DNA from: Alistipes sp.
GTDB lineage: Bacteria > Bacteroidota > Bacteroidia > Bacteroidales > Rikenellaceae
Assembly: GCA_022767745.1 (NCBI GenBank)
Contig: JALENN010000009.1
Span: forward strand, 1-64,000
Reading direction: 5' to 3'
DNA: 64,000 nt
Shown here: piece after piece, positions 1 through 8,357 of the stretch
How positions within the stretch are numbered: position 1 is the stretch's first letter
Layout of the letters: every line of letters begins with the position of its first letter
Translations under genes and position numbers: made by a program
Notes under the pieces: model-generated
The model's input: the letters and a program-made list of their open reading frames with translations, nothing else
Told to the model about the DNA's origin: nothing
The model's database searches: none

Positions 1-10
1 CGCAAGGTTC

Positions 11-124
<114 letters not shown>

Positions 125-128
125 TCAA

Positions 129-158
129 GGTCAGACTAAAAAGTCTGACCTTTTTTTG
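129..158 (+). terminator. rRNA operon terminator
   Basis: A perfect 9-bp stem (129-137 with 142-150), an AAAA loop and a run of seven T follow the 5S gene directly. This is a classic Rho-independent terminator. Confidence 0.9.
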
Positions 159-233
159 TCGTTATACCCCGACCCGATGCGCCTGAAGCGCGGCGCTAGG
201 CGGAGAATTAAACATAATACAAGGCGTTTCAAG

Positions 234-272
234 AAAAAAACTCGGCAACTGCTTCTGCAGGCCGAGTTTTGT
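234..272 (-). terminator. Terminator of the cupin gene
   Basis: Inverted repeat CTCGGC / GCCGAG with an inner CTGC/GCAG helix. On the minus strand it is followed by seven T. It lies about 20 nt after the stop codon of the upstream minus-strand gene. Confidence 0.75.
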
Positions 273-293
273 GCGTGATACCGGGTGTCGTCG

Positions 294-842
294 CTATTCC
301 TCTTCGGTGTAGACCTTGCCTTGCCGGGCGTCGTCGGAATAGACGTGCAGGCTGTGGCCCGTGGGTGTAAGGCATGTTATGCGGTGGATGTGGTTGTCGA
401 AACCTGCCGTCTTGCCTATTGCATGGAATGCGCATGGCGCGGTAACGACTATATCCTTTACGCGGCGGGCCTTTCCCTCGCCCGTGGGTTCGAATATCTC
501 AAGGCGGAAGCGTCCGTCGGCAAAATGGTATCCGGCAAACTGCGGGTGGGCGTGTATCGATGTCGTATTGCCCTCGCGCCAGCTCATCATTATCGCCTCC
601 CATCCCGTGGCGGCGTCGCGGCCGATGTAGGTGCGCAGGTATGATTTATCGGAGAAGCGGTCGAATTCGCGCGGCGGATTTGCGGCAAGGTAGTCGAGGA
701 TGCAGCGCTCGATCTCGTTGCCGAGCGTGTCGTCCATCTTCTTGTCGCGCACGATATCCATCAGGCGGTTGAATATCTCGTCGTAGCCCTGTGCCTCGAG
801 CGACTGCTCCTGCAGCACTCCGGCAAGTGTGGTCTCTTTCAT
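294..842 (-). CDS. Cysteine dioxygenase-family cupin
   Basis: Predicted 182-residue single-domain cupin resembling the cysteine dioxygenase family, non-haem iron enzymes that oxidise a thiol to a sulfinate. Visible features are the His-x-His pair (about residues 97 and 99, in SIHAHP) and later histidines near 151-153 that could complete an iron site. The ATG at 842 was chosen over a GTG at 869 because a TACATTTG -7 box covers 869-876, so transcription should begin after the GTG. The gene stands alone with its own promoter and terminator. The substrate is not certain and could be another small thiol. Confidence 0.65.
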   Translation of the reverse strand: MKETTLAGVLQEQSLEAQGYDEIFNRLMDIVRDKKMDDTLGNEIERCILDYLAANPPREFDRFSDKSYLRTYIGRDAATGWEAIMMSWREGNTTSIHAHPQFAGYHFADGRFRLEIFEPTGEGKARRVKDIVVTAPCAFHAIGKTAGFDNHIHRITCLTPTGHSLHVYSDDARQGKVYTEEE

Positions 843-868
843 CTTTTGTCCGTTTTGGTTATCGACCA

Positions 869-876
869 CAAATGTA
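869..876 (-). promoter_or_regulatory. -7 box of the cupin gene
   Basis: TACATTTG on the minus strand matches the Bacteroidota -7 consensus TAnnTTTG. The start point would be near 862, which leaves about 20 nt of leader before the ATG at 842. Confidence 0.6.
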
Positions 877-934
877 GCGACGCGCGACGAGAGTCACATC
901 AGTAGAAATACCCAATCTACGGGGGCTGATGCTG

Positions 935-1531
935 TCAGAAGAGTTCGAGCTGGTCCTTGTCGTGGTTGAAGCTCAGACGGTGGTAGGGCGTAAGGCCGTG
1001 GCGCCGTATGGCCAGACGGTGTTCCCGCGTAGGATAACCCTTGTTGCGGTCCCATCCGTATTGCGGGTATTCGTCGTGCAGTCGCATCATGTATTCGTCG
1101 CGGTGGGTCTTGGCCAGCACCGAGGCGGCCGCTATGTCGGCATATTTGCCGTCGCCCTTTACGATGCAGGCGTATGGCAGCTCCAGCGTGGTGCGGAAGC
1201 GGTTGCCGTCGATGGCAAGGAACTGCGGCGCTACGGTGAGTTGCATGACGGCGCTGTTCATCCCCTCGAACGAGGCGTTGAGTATGTTTATCTCGTCGAT
1301 ACGTGCCGCCGTGATCTCGGCAACGGCCCACGCCACGGCTTCGCGCTCGATGATGCCGCGCAACGTGTCGCGGTTGCGGGCGGTCATCTGCTTCGAGTCG
1401 TTCAGAAGCGGGTGGTGGAAGTCGGGCGGCAGGATCACCGCGGCGGCAAAGACGCTGCCGGCGAGGCATCCGCGTCCCGCTTCGTCGCATCCCGCCTCGA
1501 TGAGATCCTTCTGATAGCAATTTTCAAGCAT
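935..1531 (-). CDS. rnhB: Ribonuclease HII
   Basis: RNase HII (198 aa) cleaves the RNA strand of RNA-DNA hybrids and nicks at misincorporated ribonucleotides. The N-terminal motif GCDEAGRG supplies catalytic Asp16 and Glu17. The LNDSKQM motif supplies another acidic residue, and ASVLAKTHRDEYM carries the C-terminal Asp and the conserved helix. The reading frame stays open far upstream, but the family start and a -7 box only 7 nt before the ATG at 1531 fix the beginning. The gene is divergent from the membrane protein at 1623. Length is normal for the family. Confidence 0.95.
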   Translation of the reverse strand: MLENCYQKDLIEAGCDEAGRGCLAGSVFAAAVILPPDFHHPLLNDSKQMTARNRDTLRGIIEREAVAWAVAEITAARIDEINILNASFEGMNSAVMQLTVAPQFLAIDGNRFRTTLELPYACIVKGDGKYADIAAASVLAKTHRDEYMMRLHDEYPQYGWDRNKGYPTREHRLAIRRHGLTPYHRLSFNHDKDQLELF

Positions 1532-1537
1532 GTCCAA

Positions 1538-1545
1538 CAAAGTTA
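1538..1545 (-). promoter_or_regulatory. -7 box of rnhB, almost no leader
   Basis: TAACTTTG on the minus strand ends 6 nt before the rnhB ATG. With the usual -7 spacing the transcript would start within about 0-3 nt of the start codon. Confidence 0.6.
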
Positions 1546-1577
1546 GCAATAAATTCCGCTCATCGCGGCATTTTTCG

Positions 1578-1585
1578 TAATTTTG
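1578..1585 (+). promoter_or_regulatory. -7 box of the 1623 membrane gene
   Basis: TAATTTTG fits TAnnTTTG and lies 37 nt upstream of the ATG at 1623, in the divergent gap shared with rnhB. Confidence 0.55.
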
Positions 1586-1622
1586 CCGCGGGCCGTGCGG
1601 CCCGAAGAGCGTAGAGAGCGAA

Positions 1623-2621
1623 ATGTCAGCAAAGAGAGCCGTAAGACACCGTTTGATGGATGTGGTGGTCACCATGCTGGTGATTGCCGCCGTGGCCGTG
1701 GCACGTTCGGTTGTGGCGCCTACCGACGGCGAGTCGGTACGCAATGTGGCGACGCCGCTGGGCGTGTGGCTGCAGGGCCTGCAACAGGAGATGCCGTTGT
1801 TTGCGGCCGTGGTGTGGGGCGTGATGATGCTGGTGGTGGGTGTCAATGCCGGCCGCTACGGCGTCAAGTATTCGCTCTATCCCGCGTACACGCTGATGGC
1901 CATACCAGTATTCGGCATCGTGGCGGCGGGCGTAATGGTCAGCCGCGACTATCTGCTTACGTCGGCCGTGGCCCTGTGCGGACTTCTCTCGATGAAGTAT
2001 CTACATCGTTGCGTGATGCGCGGCGGCCGTTTCGGCGACCTCTCGCTGTCGATGCTGTGGACGGGAATGATGCCCCTGCTCTTCGCTCCCGCTGCGGTTA
2101 TGGCCTATGCCGTGATGCCGGTTCTGGTGCTGGTAGCGCGTCCGTCGTGGCGCGACTGGGCGGTGGCCGTGGTGAGCCTGTTGTTCCCTCTGGCGGCCTT
2201 CTGTTATGTGGGCTGGCTCGGCGGCGGCGACTTCCTCGCTCCCGTGAAGGCTATGCATGAGGCCTTCATGACGCCGAGCGGATTCGAGTTTTTCGCCTCG
2301 ACGAATCCTGCGGGGATATTGCTTATAGGTGTGCTGATCGTGATGACGGTATGTTCGGCGTCGCTCGTGGTGTCGGACCGTTACTCGCTCAAGGTGAAGG
2401 CGCGTGCCGCGATGCGTTTCAACGCCCTGCTGCTCATTGCCTGTGCCGGCATGTTCTTCGTGCCGAGCTGTACGGCTACGGCCTTCGTGCTGGCGGCGCT
2501 GCCGGCGGCCATGCTGCTGCCGCTGATGTTCGTGCGCATGGGCGTCGGTTTCACCGAGACTGTCTATCGGCTGGCGCTGCTTCTGGCGGCGGCCAATACC
2601 CTGATCATGTTTATTTCCTGA
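1623..2621 (+). CDS. Multi-pass inner-membrane protein of unknown function
   Basis: A 332-residue protein made almost entirely of hydrophobic segments, roughly 9-10 predicted transmembrane helices, with short charged loops and no recognisable catalytic motif. It resembles the DUF6427-type membrane proteins of Bacteroidota in size and composition, but that assignment is from memory and not firm. It has its own -7 box, is divergent from rnhB and converges on pnuC with only 12 nt between the two stop codons and no obvious terminator. No transport or enzymatic function can be read from the sequence. Confidence 0.7.
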   Translation: MSAKRAVRHRLMDVVVTMLVIAAVAVARSVVAPTDGESVRNVATPLGVWLQGLQQEMPLFAAVVWGVMMLVVGVNAGRYGVKYSLYPAYTLMAIPVFGIVAAGVMVSRDYLLTSAVALCGLLSMKYLHRCVMRGGRFGDLSLSMLWTGMMPLLFAPAAVMAYAVMPVLVLVARPSWRDWAVAVVSLLFPLAAFCYVGWLGGGDFLAPVKAMHEAFMTPSGFEFFASTNPAGILLIGVLIVMTVCSASLVVSDRYSLKVKARAAMRFNALLLIACAGMFFVPSCTATAFVLAALPAAMLLPLMFVRMGVGFTETVYRLALLLAAANTLIMFIS

Positions 2622-2633
2622 GCGGCGCGGCGG

Positions 2634-3326
2634 TTACTCGGAGTCGCGGCTGAAACGGTACCACTGGATGATGCCGTTCACGGCGTTTACCGTGTAGAAG
2701 AGGTATTTCACCAGCATGAGTGCCGCATGCGGCTCGCCGCGCATCGTACCCACGCCCCAGAGCGCCACGCTCAGCAGATTGATCGCCAGCCACAGTATCC
2801 ACTGCTCCCAGTAGGCGCACGTCATGAGGTACTGCGCCACGATGGCGATGACGGTGATGGCGGCATCCTTCAGCGGCTGCGAGTCCTCGGTGTAGCGGGC
2901 CAGTATGAATGTGAGCAGGGCGGTGCCTGCGACGATGATCGCGCTCCACATTCCGGCCAGTCGCGGTGACATGCTGCGTGCGCGCACGCGCGACTCGTCG
3001 TCGCTCTGCGGGCGTCGTCGCCAGGCGTAGATGCCGACGAACTGCATGGGCAGGTAGTAGAGGGCATGCAGAGCGGCGCTGCCGTAATACTGCGACTTGT
3101 ATGCCACCAGGGCGTAGAGCCCTACGTTGATCATGCCGAAGAGGAAGTTGAGAATGCTGCGCTTGGCGCTGAGCACCACGCCCATGACTCCGGCGACGAG
3201 GATGATGAATCCGAGGATGTCGAACGTGCCCGTGAGCAGGCTGTATGCCGATGCGGTTGCAATGGGACCTACGATAAGAATGTAGTCCAGGGGGCGGAGC
3301 GTTGCCCGCGAAACGAGTTTGGCCAT
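2634..3326 (-). CDS. pnuC: Nicotinamide riboside transporter PnuC
   Basis: PnuC (230 aa) is an inner-membrane facilitator that brings in nicotinamide riboside for NAD salvage. About seven hydrophobic helices are visible. The family signature lies in NFLFGMINVGLYALVAYKS and the following LPMQFVGIYAW segment, with a second W-rich part (YWEQWILWLAINLLSV) near the C-terminus. The gene is monocistronic with its own promoter. Its function connects to pncB and cinA at 32.3-34.8 kb, which feed the same pathway. No kinase such as NadR or NrK is encoded beside it. Confidence 0.85.
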   Translation of the reverse strand: MAKLVSRATLRPLDYILIVGPIATASAYSLLTGTFDILGFIILVAGVMGVVLSAKRSILNFLFGMINVGLYALVAYKSQYYGSAALHALYYLPMQFVGIYAWRRRPQSDDESRVRARSMSPRLAGMWSAIIVAGTALLTFILARYTEDSQPLKDAAITVIAIVAQYLMTCAYWEQWILWLAINLLSVALWGVGTMRGEPHAALMLVKYLFYTVNAVNGIIQWYRFSRDSE

Positions 3327-3351
3327 AATGTCGGGGGGATGATTCCGACCG

Positions 3352-3359
3352 CAAAATTA
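3352..3359 (-). promoter_or_regulatory. -7 box of pnuC
   Basis: TAATTTTG on the minus strand, 25 nt upstream of the pnuC ATG. Confidence 0.55.
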
Positions 3360-3433
3360 ATAAGTTAAGACTTAGTTTTCGCACCGCGGGCGATATTTTT
3401 TGCGGCAGAGTGGCTGATTGTTGAATTTTTACG

Positions 3434-3441
3434 TATATTTG
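3434..3441 (+). promoter_or_regulatory. -7 box of rplS
   Basis: TATATTTG, the only good -7 match upstream of rplS. It predicts a leader of about 155 nt. Confidence 0.6.
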
Positions 3442-3447
3442 CACTCC

Positions 3448-3603
3448 CGTATCAACCTCTTATATAGGGCATAAGATCATGGCGGCGGGGCGAAGGGCCT
3501 GTTTCGGGCGCTTCCCGCAGCGGGATTACGGGCCAATGGGCGCGTATGGTAGGTCGTGTGCAGCGATAATGTTGAGCGGTAAATTTCAAATTTTGTTGCA
3601 ACA
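3448..3603 (+). promoter_or_regulatory. Long 5' leader of rplS
   Basis: Untranslated region of about 155 nt between the predicted start point and the L19 ATG. It contains the strong hairpin CCCGC-A-GCGGG (3514-3524) and other GC-rich pairing potential, and ends in an A/T-rich ribosome-binding region. Leaders that let L19 control its own synthesis are known in other bacteria. No match to a named family can be claimed here. Confidence 0.4.
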
Positions 3604-3972
3604 ATGAACAAAGATGCAATCATCAAGCTCGTGAACGAGCAGATGTGGCCTAAGACGGATGCCGATGTTCCGTCGTTCAAGGCCGGAGACACGATCACCG
3701 TAACGTACCGCATCGTGGAGGGTAACAAGGAGCGTCTTCAGAGCTTCCGCGGCGTGGTAATCCAGATCAAGGGTTCGGGCAAGACCAAGATGTTCACCAT
3801 CCGTAAGATTTCGAACGGCGTGGGCGTCGAGCGTATCTTCCCGCTCTACTCACCCCACATCGACAAGATCGAGGTGAACAAGGTGGGTGTCGTACGCCGC
3901 GCGCGTATCTACTACCTGCGTGATCTCACCGGTAAGAAGGCTCGTATCAAGGAGAAGCGAATGACAAAGTAG
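3604..3972 (+). CDS. rplS: 50S ribosomal protein L19
   Basis: bL19 (122 aa) sits at the 30S-50S interface. The protein carries the family core [19 protein letters not shown], then the [12 protein letters not shown] and [13 protein letters not shown] segments, and the basic tail KKARIKEKR. Length is normal. The gene has its own promoter with a long leader and is closed by a strong terminator, so it is transcribed alone instead of with rpsP-rimM-trmD as in many bacteria. Confidence 0.97.
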   Translation: MNKDAIIKLVNEQMWPKTDADVPSFKAGDTITVTYRIVEGNKERLQSFRGVVIQIKGSGKTKMFTIRKISNGVGVERIFPLYSPHIDKIEVNKVGVVRRARIYYLRDLTGKKARIKEKRMTK

Positions 3973-3990
3973 TGCATCGCACAGTTCCGG

Positions 3991-4024
3991 GACCGAAACC
4001 GCAGGTTTCGGTCTCTTTTTTTTA
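3991..4024 (+). terminator. Terminator of rplS
   Basis: A perfect 10-bp stem (3991-4000 with 4004-4013), a GCA loop and a long T run from 4015. Confidence 0.9.
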
Positions 4025-4099
4025 CCTTCCGGCGACGTGTGGCGGCACTGCAGAGGATACTTTTGTGTGGGTGCCGTGTCGGAAAACCGGTGCGCGGGG

Positions 4100-4131
4100 T
4101 TTGCGGCGAGGCGGGCCTTTGCGTATCTTTG
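4100..4131 (+). promoter_or_regulatory. Promoter of the PIF1-like helicase
   Basis: TTTG (4100-4103), 20 nt, then TATCTTTG (4124-4131). This is a full match to the Bacteroidota -33/-7 consensus. Confidence 0.75.
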
Positions 4132-4151
4132 CATGAAGGCGTAATTTCACG

Positions 4152-6374
4152 ATGTTTATGGCAAACGACAATAACGGTATGGGGCTGCGGCCCGTGCAGG
4201 AGGAGCGGATGGAGTCGAACCCCGAACTCGAGCTGGCATGGCAACTGGTGGAGTTTACGGGTGTAAACCTCTTTCTTACGGGTAAGGCCGGCAGCGGCAA
4301 GACCACCTTCCTGCGCAGCCTGCGCGAGCGGTCGTCGAAGCGCATGGTCGTGCTGGCCCCCACGGGGGTGGCGGCGATGAATGCCGGGGGCGTAACGATA
4401 CATTCGTTCTTCCAGCTGCCCTTCGCCCCCTTTGTGCCTGAGTCGCACTTCGGCGACGATGCCCGCTACCGCTACCGTTTCGGGCGCGAGAAGGTGAGCC
4501 TGATGCGGAGCATCGACCTGCTCGTGATTGACGAGATAAGCATGGTGCGCGCCGACCTGCTCGACGCCGTGGACGAGGTGCTGCGCCGCTACCGCGACCG
4601 CAGCAAACCCTTCGGCGGCGTGCAGTTGCTCATGATAGGCGACCTGCAGCAGCTCTCGCCCGTGGTCAAGGAGCAGGAGATGGAGATGCTGGCTCCGTAT
4701 TACTCGAGTTTCTACTTTTTCGGCAGCAAGGCGCTGGCGCAGGCGGGGTATGTGACGGTGGAACTTGCGAAGGTCTACCGCCAGAGCAATGCCGAGTTTC
4801 TGGACATACTCAACGCCGTGCGCGACAACCGTGTGGATGCCGCGCTGCTCGGGCGGCTCAACCGCCGCTGCATTCCCGGCTTTGCCGAGGGTGAGCACGA
4901 CGGGTACATATGCCTCACGACGCATAACCATACGGCCAACGACCTGAACATGCGGCGTCTGGAGATGCTGCCTGGGGCAAGTACCATATACGAGGCTCGC
5001 ATCGAGGGCGACTTCCCGCCGATGATGTACCCTACCGAGCAGGCGCTGGAGCTGAAGGAGGGGGCGCAGGTGATGTTCGTCAAGAACGACGTCTCGGGCC
5101 AACACCGTTATTACAACGGCATGCTGGGGCGTATCGTCGCTCTCGGGGCGGAGGACGACGATGACGGCGTGCAGGTCGAGACCGAGACGGGCGAGACGCT
5201 GACGCTCGAGCGCGAGGAGTGGGCCAACTGCAAGTATACGCTCGACGCTGTCACAAAGGAGATCACCGAGACTGTTCTCGGTACCTTCAGCCAGTATCCG
5301 CTGCGGCTGGCGTGGGCCATAACCATACACAAGAGCCAGGGGCTGACCTTCGACAAGGCCGTGATCGACGTGCGCCGCGCCTTTGTGCCGGGGCAGGCAT
5401 ATGTGGCGTTGAGCCGCTGCCGCAGCCTCGAGGGCTTGGTGCTGAGTGCCCCGGTCGAGGCCTCGTCGGTGATATCCGACGCCGTGGTCACCGATTTCGT
5501 GCGCCGCATCCCCGATCAGATCCCCGACGGGGAGCGTATCGGCAGGCTGCGCCGCGCCTATTTCGAGGATCAGGTGGCCGGACTGTTCGGTTTCGAACGC
5601 CTGTCGCTGCTCTACAGGATGTATGTGCGGTTGGTTGACGAGCATCTCTACCGGCTCTATCCGCAGTGGCTCGAGCGGCTCAAGGGTGACGTCGGTGCCG
5701 AGGTGCGCGATTTGGCCGATGTGGGCGGCAGGTTCATCGTGCAGTGCCGCCGTATTGTCGCCGCAAGCGCCGACTATGTGGACGACGACTTCCTGCAGCA
5801 GCGGTTCCGTGCGGCGGCGCAATATCTCGGGCCCCGTGTCAGCGAGCTTGTGGCCCTCGTCGAGGAGAACCCGCTCACGACCGACAACGCCGAGGTCAAA
5901 AGGCGTGTGGACGAGGCCTCGGCCGAACTGCTCATCGAACTGCGGCTCAAGGAGGCGCTGCTGTCGTGGGTCGAGGAGAACCGCTTTACGGTGTCGGAAT
6001 ATCTCTCGCGCCGCAACCGCCTGGTCATCGAGTTGGCCGAGCAGCCGCGCCGCCGCATAAAGGGTGCAGCCAAGGGCAAGGCGGTGGCCGAGTCGCAGGA
6101 CATACTCCATGCGGAACTGTACGAGACGCTGCGGGCATGGCGCGCCGACAAGGCTTCGGAGCAGAAGGTGCCCGCATACACCGTCCTGCAGCAGAAGGCG
6201 CTGATCGGTATAAGCAATATGCTGCCGCGCACGATAGATGCCCTGCTGGAGGTGCCCTATGTCGGCAAGCGCAGTGTCGTAAAGTACGGCGACGACCTGC
6301 TGGAGATGGTGCGCGAATACTGTGCCGACAAGCACCTTGGCGACGGCGGTCAGTCCCCGTCGGGACTGTTTTAG
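4152..6374 (+). CDS. PIF1-like DNA helicase with C-terminal HRDC domain
   Basis: A 740-residue superfamily 1B helicase. Walker A is GKAGSGKT (44-51), Walker B is DEIS (127-130), followed by GDLQQLSP (163-170). A UvrD/RecD-like C-terminal motif TIHKSQGLTFD and the VALSRCRSLEGL segment complete the motor. The last 100 residues, with ISNMLPRTIDALLEVPYVG, look like an HRDC nucleic-acid-binding domain. PIF1/RecD2-type enzymes unwind DNA 5'-3' and resolve replication obstacles; the exact role here is not known. The ATG at 4152 is used, though the ATG two codons later is equally possible. It has its own promoter. Confidence 0.85.
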   Translation: MFMANDNNGMGLRPVQEERMESNPELELAWQLVEFTGVNLFLTGKAGSGKTTFLRSLRERSSKRMVVLAPTGVAAMNAGGVTIHSFFQLPFAPFVPESHFGDDARYRYRFGREKVSLMRSIDLLVIDEISMVRADLLDAVDEVLRRYRDRSKPFGGVQLLMIGDLQQLSPVVKEQEMEMLAPYYSSFYFFGSKALAQAGYVTVELAKVYRQSNAEFLDILNAVRDNRVDAALLGRLNRRCIPGFAEGEHDGYICLTTHNHTANDLNMRRLEMLPGASTIYEARIEGDFPPMMYPTEQALELKEGAQVMFVKNDVSGQHRYYNGMLGRIVALGAEDDDDGVQVETETGETLTLEREEWANCKYTLDAVTKEITETVLGTFSQYPLRLAWAITIHKSQGLTFDKAVIDVRRAFVPGQAYVALSRCRSLEGLVLSAPVEASSVISDAVVTDFVRRIPDQIPDGERIGRLRRAYFEDQVAGLFGFERLSLLYRMYVRLVDEHLYRLYPQWLERLKGDVGAEVRDLADVGGRFIVQCRRIVAASADYVDDDFLQQRFRAAAQYLGPRVSELVALVEENPLTTDNAEVKRRVDEASAELLIELRLKEALLSWVEENRFTVSEYLSRRNRLVIELAEQPRRRIKGAAKGKAVAESQDILHAELYETLRAWRADKASEQKVPAYTVLQQKALIGISNMLPRTIDALLEVPYVGKRSVVKYGDDLLEMVREYCADKHLGDGGQSPSGLF

Positions 6375-6430
6375 TGATTGGCTGCGGCCAAAGGGTTTTT
6401 GTGGGAAAAACTGCCGGGTCTGTTTCCCGC

Positions 6431-6608
6431 CTCGGGTTTCACTTTCTTTGGATAAGATATGATGCGGCTCGGCTGCGCCAAATAATAAAACTGTGGTTTC
6501 TATTCGGCGTGGCACTCGGCTTTCACTATCTTTAAATAAGATAGGATGCGCCTCGGCATAAAAAAATCAAGCAAGCTTGTTTTTCTGCCTCGGCTTTCAC
6601 TATCTTTG
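6431..6608 (+). repeat. Tandem promoter-bearing intergenic repeat, locus 1
   Basis: Three copies of a CTCGGCTTTCACTATCTTTG-like end begin at 6431, 6515 and 6589, giving periods of 84 and 74 bp. Each is followed, when another unit comes, by ATAAGATAGGATGCGCCTCGGC-like sequence. The most gene-proximal copy ends in an intact -7 box TATCTTTG (6601-6608) 57 nt before the EamA start. The middle copy reads TATCTTTA and the first TTTCTTTG. Between the ends lies a variable hairpin such as the one at 6566-6585. The same family occurs at 10.2 kb and 36.1 kb. Confidence 0.8.
6601..6608 (+). promoter_or_regulatory. -7 box of the EamA gene, inside the repeat
   Basis: TATCTTTG at the downstream edge of the repeat array. 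It is the best -7 box before the ATG at 6666. Confidence 0.6.
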
Positions 6609-6665
6609 TCGCCCGATGGGCTTGCGTATTGAGTACAAGCCCCTAAAGACGAAAAAACAATCGAC

Positions 6666-7601
6666 ATGAACGCAAAAGTCAAAGGTTACGCCCTGGGTGC
6701 GTTGGCTGCCGCAGCTTACGGCATGAACCCTCTGTTTGCCCTGCCGCTCTACAAGGACGGCATGGATCCCTACTCGGTTCTCTTTTTCCGCTATCTGTTC
6801 GCTATTCCCATTCTCGGCATCATGCTCAAGGTACGCGGCCGCGGGTTCTCCGTCGCCCGCCGCGACATCGTGCCGCTGGTGGTGATGGGTCTGTTGCTGT
6901 CGCTCTCGTCGCTGTCGCTCTTCCTGAGCTACAACTACATGGAGGCCGGTATCGCCTCGACGCTGCTCTTCGTCTATCCCATCATGGTGGCCGTCATCAT
7001 GGCCATCTTCTTCCATGAGCGTATTACCGCGCTCACGGCGACATGCATAATCGTGGCGCTGGCGGGTATAGCGTTGCTCTACCGCGGCTCCGACGGTGCG
7101 GTGCTCAACACCACGGGCGTGGTGTGGGTGATGGTGTCGTCGCTCTCCTATGCCATGTACATAGTTGGTGTCAACCGCCCGCAGCTGAAGGGTATAGCCA
7201 CACTCAAGCTGACGTTCTACGCCCTTGTCTTCGGAATCTCGATATTCATCATCTGCACCGATTTCTGCCGTACGCTGACCATGCCCTCGGTGTGGTACAT
7301 GTGGGGCAACGTCGTTGCGCTGGCTCTGTTCCCTACGGCCATATCGTTCCTCTGCACCACGCAGGCCATACAGTACATAGGTTCCACCCCGACGGCCATA
7401 CTCGGTGCGCTGGAGCCCATCACCGCCGTCTTCTTCGGTGTGCTGGTCTTCGGTGAGGAGCTTACGCCGCGACTGGTATTCGGTATCATCATGATCATTG
7501 CGGCCGTCTCGGCGCTGGTTGCCGGCGGCAGCATCACCAGCCATCTGGTACGCTTCAAGAAGCTGTTCCCGCGTCTGCGGCGCCACCCGAATACGAAATA
7601 G
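6666..7601 (+). CDS. EamA/DMT-family transporter
   Basis: A 311-residue inner-membrane protein with ten predicted transmembrane helices arranged as two EamA repeats. The second repeat carries the typical PTAISFLCTTQAIQYIGSTPTAILGALEPI stretch, seen here as its parts PTAISFL and GALEPI, which is the best family marker. Members export or import small metabolites such as amino acids or nucleosides; the substrate cannot be told. The gene is transcribed from the -7 box at the edge of the repeat array and ends at a strong bidirectional terminator shared with the converging response regulator. Confidence 0.85.
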   Translation: MNAKVKGYALGALAAAAYGMNPLFALPLYKDGMDPYSVLFFRYLFAIPILGIMLKVRGRGFSVARRDIVPLVVMGLLLSLSSLSLFLSYNYMEAGIASTLLFVYPIMVAVIMAIFFHERITALTATCIIVALAGIALLYRGSDGAVLNTTGVVWVMVSSLSYAMYIVGVNRPQLKGIATLKLTFYALVFGISIFIICTDFCRTLTMPSVWYMWGNVVALALFPTAISFLCTTQAIQYIGSTPTAILGALEPITAVFFGVLVFGEELTPRLVFGIIMIIAAVSALVAGGSITSHLVRFKKLFPRLRRHPNTK

Positions 7602-7618
7602 CGGATATCGCATAATGA

Positions 7619-7664
7619 AAAAACGGAGTTCCGCATCCGAGACAGGATGCGGAACTCCGTTTTT
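7619..7664. terminator. Bidirectional terminator
   Basis: A perfect stem of about 17 bp (AACGGAGTTCCGCATCC with its complement) flanked by A on one side and T on the other. It ends the EamA gene and the converging response-regulator operon. Confidence 0.85.
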
Positions 7665-7682
7665 ATGTGCCGTAAGCCGGCG

Positions 7683-8357
7683 CTATACCTGTACCAGTCC
7701 GTTGCGGATGGCGTAGACGACGAGGCTCGCCGTATTCTTGCAGCCGCTCTTATCGAGTATGTTGGCGCGGTGCTTGTCGACGGTGCGCTTCGATATGAAT
7801 AGTTTGTCGGCTATCTCCTGTGTCGAGAGACCCTGGCATATTCCGACGAGTATCTCTATCTCGCGGTCCGACAGCTGGTCGTGCTCGGCTATTGCCTGCT
7901 GCCGCTGTTGTGTGGCCTGGCTGCCGTCGGCACCGGGTACCGAGCGTATCGACTGCGAGAGCGACTCAAGCAGCGAGGCGCTAAAGTAGCTGCCGCCGCC
8001 GCATACCGTCTGCACGGCCTCGACCACCTCGTCGAAGGCCGAATCCTTCAGCATGAACCCCTTGGCGCCGCATTCGACCATCTCCGAGTAATAGACGCTG
8101 TCGCCGAACATCGATAGCGTGATTACCTTCATGTCGGGGTATATGGCCAGCGCGCGGGCCGTAGTCTGCGCCCCGTTCAGGCCGGGCATGGCGTAGTCCA
8201 TGAATACCACGTCGGGACGTGTCGATGCGATCTGCTCGAGGAACTCCTCGCCGCTGGCGGCGTCCGCCACGACCTCGAAGTCGGGGCACATCTCCAGCAG
8301 CATCTTCAGCCCGTGGCGGAAGAGTGAGTGGTCGTCGACGAGGGCTATGCGTATCAT
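7683..8357 (-). CDS. NarL/LuxR-type response regulator
   Basis: A 224-residue regulator. The receiver domain has Asp8-Asp9, the phosphoacceptor Asp54 in VFMDYAMPG and Lys in FMLKDSA. The C-terminal third is a LuxR helix-turn-helix (LSDREIEILVGICQGLSTQE, then SKRTVDKHRANIL). Its ATG overlaps the stop of the kinase gene upstream in an ATGA, so the two are translationally coupled and almost surely a cognate pair. The open frame extends far upstream through the kinase, but that part is out-of-frame shadow. Target genes are unknown. Confidence 0.93.
   Translation of the reverse strand: MIRIALVDDHSLFRHGLKMLLEMCPDFEVVADAASGEEFLEQIASTRPDVVFMDYAMPGLNGAQTTARALAIYPDMKVITLSMFGDSVYYSEMVECGAKGFMLKDSAFDEVVEAVQTVCGGGSYFSASLLESLSQSIRSVPGADGSQATQQRQQAIAEHDQLSDREIEILVGICQGLSTQEIADKLFISKRTVDKHRANILDKSGCKNTASLVVYAIRNGLVQV

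Noticed and set aside
843..869. GTG start for the cysteine-dioxygenase-like gene
   Set aside because: The -7 box TACATTTG lies directly beside it, so the mRNA should start downstream of the GTG.
3912..6515. An 867-codon open frame on the minus strand
   Set aside because: It is antisense to the PIF1-like helicase, rich in His/Gln/Arg as expected for a shadow in GC-rich DNA, and shows no family motif. The plus-strand protein has all helicase motifs.
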